The translations under genes were made by a program, and so were the position numbers. Source: Magnaporthiopsis rhizophila (Eukaryota > Ascomycota > Sordariomycetes > Magnaporthales > Magnaporthaceae). Taken from it: a DNA stretch of 64,000 nt. Numbering within the stretch: the stretch's first letter is position 1; every line of letters starts with the position of its first letter. Location of the stretch: positions 324,087 to 388,086 of the forward strand of contig PYSS01000005.1 in assembly GCA_003049465.1 (NCBI GenBank), in the 5' to 3' direction. The notes under the pieces were generated by a model, which worked only from the letters and a program-made list of their open reading frames with translations, was not told the DNA's origin and did not search any database. Below, one piece after another: positions 62,976-64,000 of the stretch.

Positions 62976-63863
62976 GGCCCCTCGACGAGACGGCAGGTCA
63001 AGCCATTGATATTGACTGGTACGATCAGAGAAACAACATGCGCGTGGGGTGGATTTTTTTGTTTCTTTCCTTCTGACGACGGAATCTGGTTCATGTTTCT
63101 CAAGGCCTATATTTGGCTGGTGGGAATAACAAAAGGGGGAGCCTTTTCGGCAACACGTCTTTCTCTCGCGACGAAAGTGGCAAAATGTGACAGAAACGTG
63201 GTCCACAGGCGGCTGAAAGGTAGGTATGAGGGGGTTTTTGTCATTATGCTTCCAGATCGGTGCCCCGGGAACCCCGCTGCGGGTCATGGCATGTCATCCC
63301 CCTTTCTACCCTGGAGCTTTTTCGGCGTCCACGGCCGAGCCGTTAAAAAACCCAAACATGATGCGGCTCCGCGGGCTCCCAGATATGGCCCCTACCATCA
63401 ATGCCGTCATTTGACTCTATCGACATGGCAGGGCAGCGCAGAGCCTGTGGGGCTTGTGTGCCTTGCTTGGCATTTTGAGTGTGCTGGCTACGGGTAGGCG
63501 GTTTTGCTGTCGGAGTCAATGACAGAAGGACCAGAGCGGCAGTCGGAGTTGACGTTTACGTATGTCGGTCAAATGGCTTATCAACCAACCACGCGCCACC
63601 ACTTTCAAAGTCCGATGCGGGCCGCCCGCGATCTGCCAGCGGAGCACCAAGTCCAGAATCCGAAGTCGGGATGAGTCAAACAAACAATCGCCGCTCGTAC
63701 GCCGACCCTGCCTTATATGACAGGAAGCGGAGAAAGAAAAAAAAAACCATTTTCAACGTGGCCATCAGGGATAACCTACATATCTTACTTGACCGTATTT
63801 TGCCCAGACAGCCTCACAGCAGACCCCAAAACAGCCAGGCTAGATATCTGACCCCGCCAAACA
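62976..63863. other. Intergenic, 888 bp, no gene seen
   Basis: It holds the 3' flank of the preceding gene and the promoter of the histidine-phosphatase gene. Nothing further is supported. Confidence 0.5.
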
Positions 63864-64000
63864 ATGCCTGCCACCATCCACCTTGTCCGCCACGCCCAGG
63901 GCCACCACAATCTGCCCCAAGAGGAAGGGGGCCCGGATCCGCTCATGCTCCCGGACCCGGAGCTGACGGAACTCGGCAAGCAGCAGTGCGCAGAACTCTG
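63864..64000 (+). CDS. Histidine phosphatase (phosphoglycerate mutase-like), N-terminal part
   Basis: The ATG at 63864 opens a frame that continues past the window end. The first residues are Met-Pro-Ala-Thr-Ile-His-Leu-Val-Arg-His-Ala-Gln-Gly-His-His-Asn. The Leu-Val-Arg-His-Ala is the RHG/RHA signature of the histidine phosphatase superfamily, whose His accepts the phosphate. Asp-Pro-Glu-Leu-Thr-Glu-Leu-Gly-Lys-Gln-Gln-Cys matches the second conserved block (L-T-x-x-G). Fungal relatives with this His-His-Asn context are usually annotated as phosphoglycerate mutase-like phosphatases of unknown substrate. Introns and length cannot be judged from this fragment. Confidence 0.87.
   Translation, partial: MPATIHLVRHAQGHHNLPQEEGGPDPLMLPDPELTELGKQQCAEL

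Noticed and set aside
1..64000. CRISPR arrays, bacterial operons or transposons
   Set aside because: No regularly spaced repeats, transposase, reverse transcriptase or long terminal repeats were seen; the gene structure is eukaryotic.

Overview
This window is nuclear DNA from a filamentous ascomycete, most likely a member of the Sordariomycetes and plausibly order Sordariales. The reasons are compact genes with short GT-AG introns and occasional TACTAAC branch points, GC-rich coding sequence, Pezizomycotina-type orthologues throughout (mitochondrial porin of 283 residues, asparagine synthetase, RTA1-family membrane protein), and TACCTAGGTA-type motifs scattered through the intergenic DNA. I could rebuild 23 protein-coding genes, two of them cut by the window edges. 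I saw no convincing tRNA, rRNA, transposon or CRISPR.

Layout. 0-9 kb: 3' end of gamma-tubulin, a small conserved 90-residue protein, a long unrecognised protein (3543-6310), a P-loop sugar/nucleoside-type kinase with a GC-AG intron (6925-7941), and a small divergent gene beside an assembly gap. 9.8-16.6 kb: four housekeeping genes, three of them mitochondrial (Ups2/PRELI-like lipid transfer protein, J-domain protein, porin), plus methionine aminopeptidase 2. 17-25.7 kb: asparagine synthetase, SUMO-conjugating enzyme Ubc9, peroxin Pex19 and an unrecognised protein. 26.5-41 kb: a WBP2-like GRAM/PPxY protein, then about 7 kb without a supportable gene, then a formin-N-terminus-like GTPase-binding protein and an RTA1-family seven-helix protein. 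44-64 kb: a mitochondrial Tgl2-like lipase, a PXA-PX-nexin-C sorting nexin of the Mdm1/SNX13 type, a predicted pseudokinase with C-terminal ankyrin repeats, a Doa4/USP8-like deubiquitinase head-to-head with the ESCRT-0 subunit Vps27, an unrecognised protein, and the start of a histidine-phosphatase (phosphoglycerate mutase-like) gene.

How genes relate. These are independently transcribed eukaryotic genes, not operons, but several are head-to-head and could share control regions (7942-8332, 13288-13662, 21848-22945, 57880-58846). The Vps27/Doa4-like pair acts at successive steps of ubiquitin-dependent endosomal sorting. The WBP2-like protein (WW-domain ligand) and the Mdm1-like nexin are also linked to membrane or ubiquitin biology, though co-location there may be chance. 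Exon boundaries come from splice-site inspection, reading-frame continuity and family conservation; no transcript data were available. No wholly new system is evident. The least explained items are the pseudokinase-ankyrin gene, the 7 kb gene-poor stretch and several micro-exon or unusual-splice-site structures.
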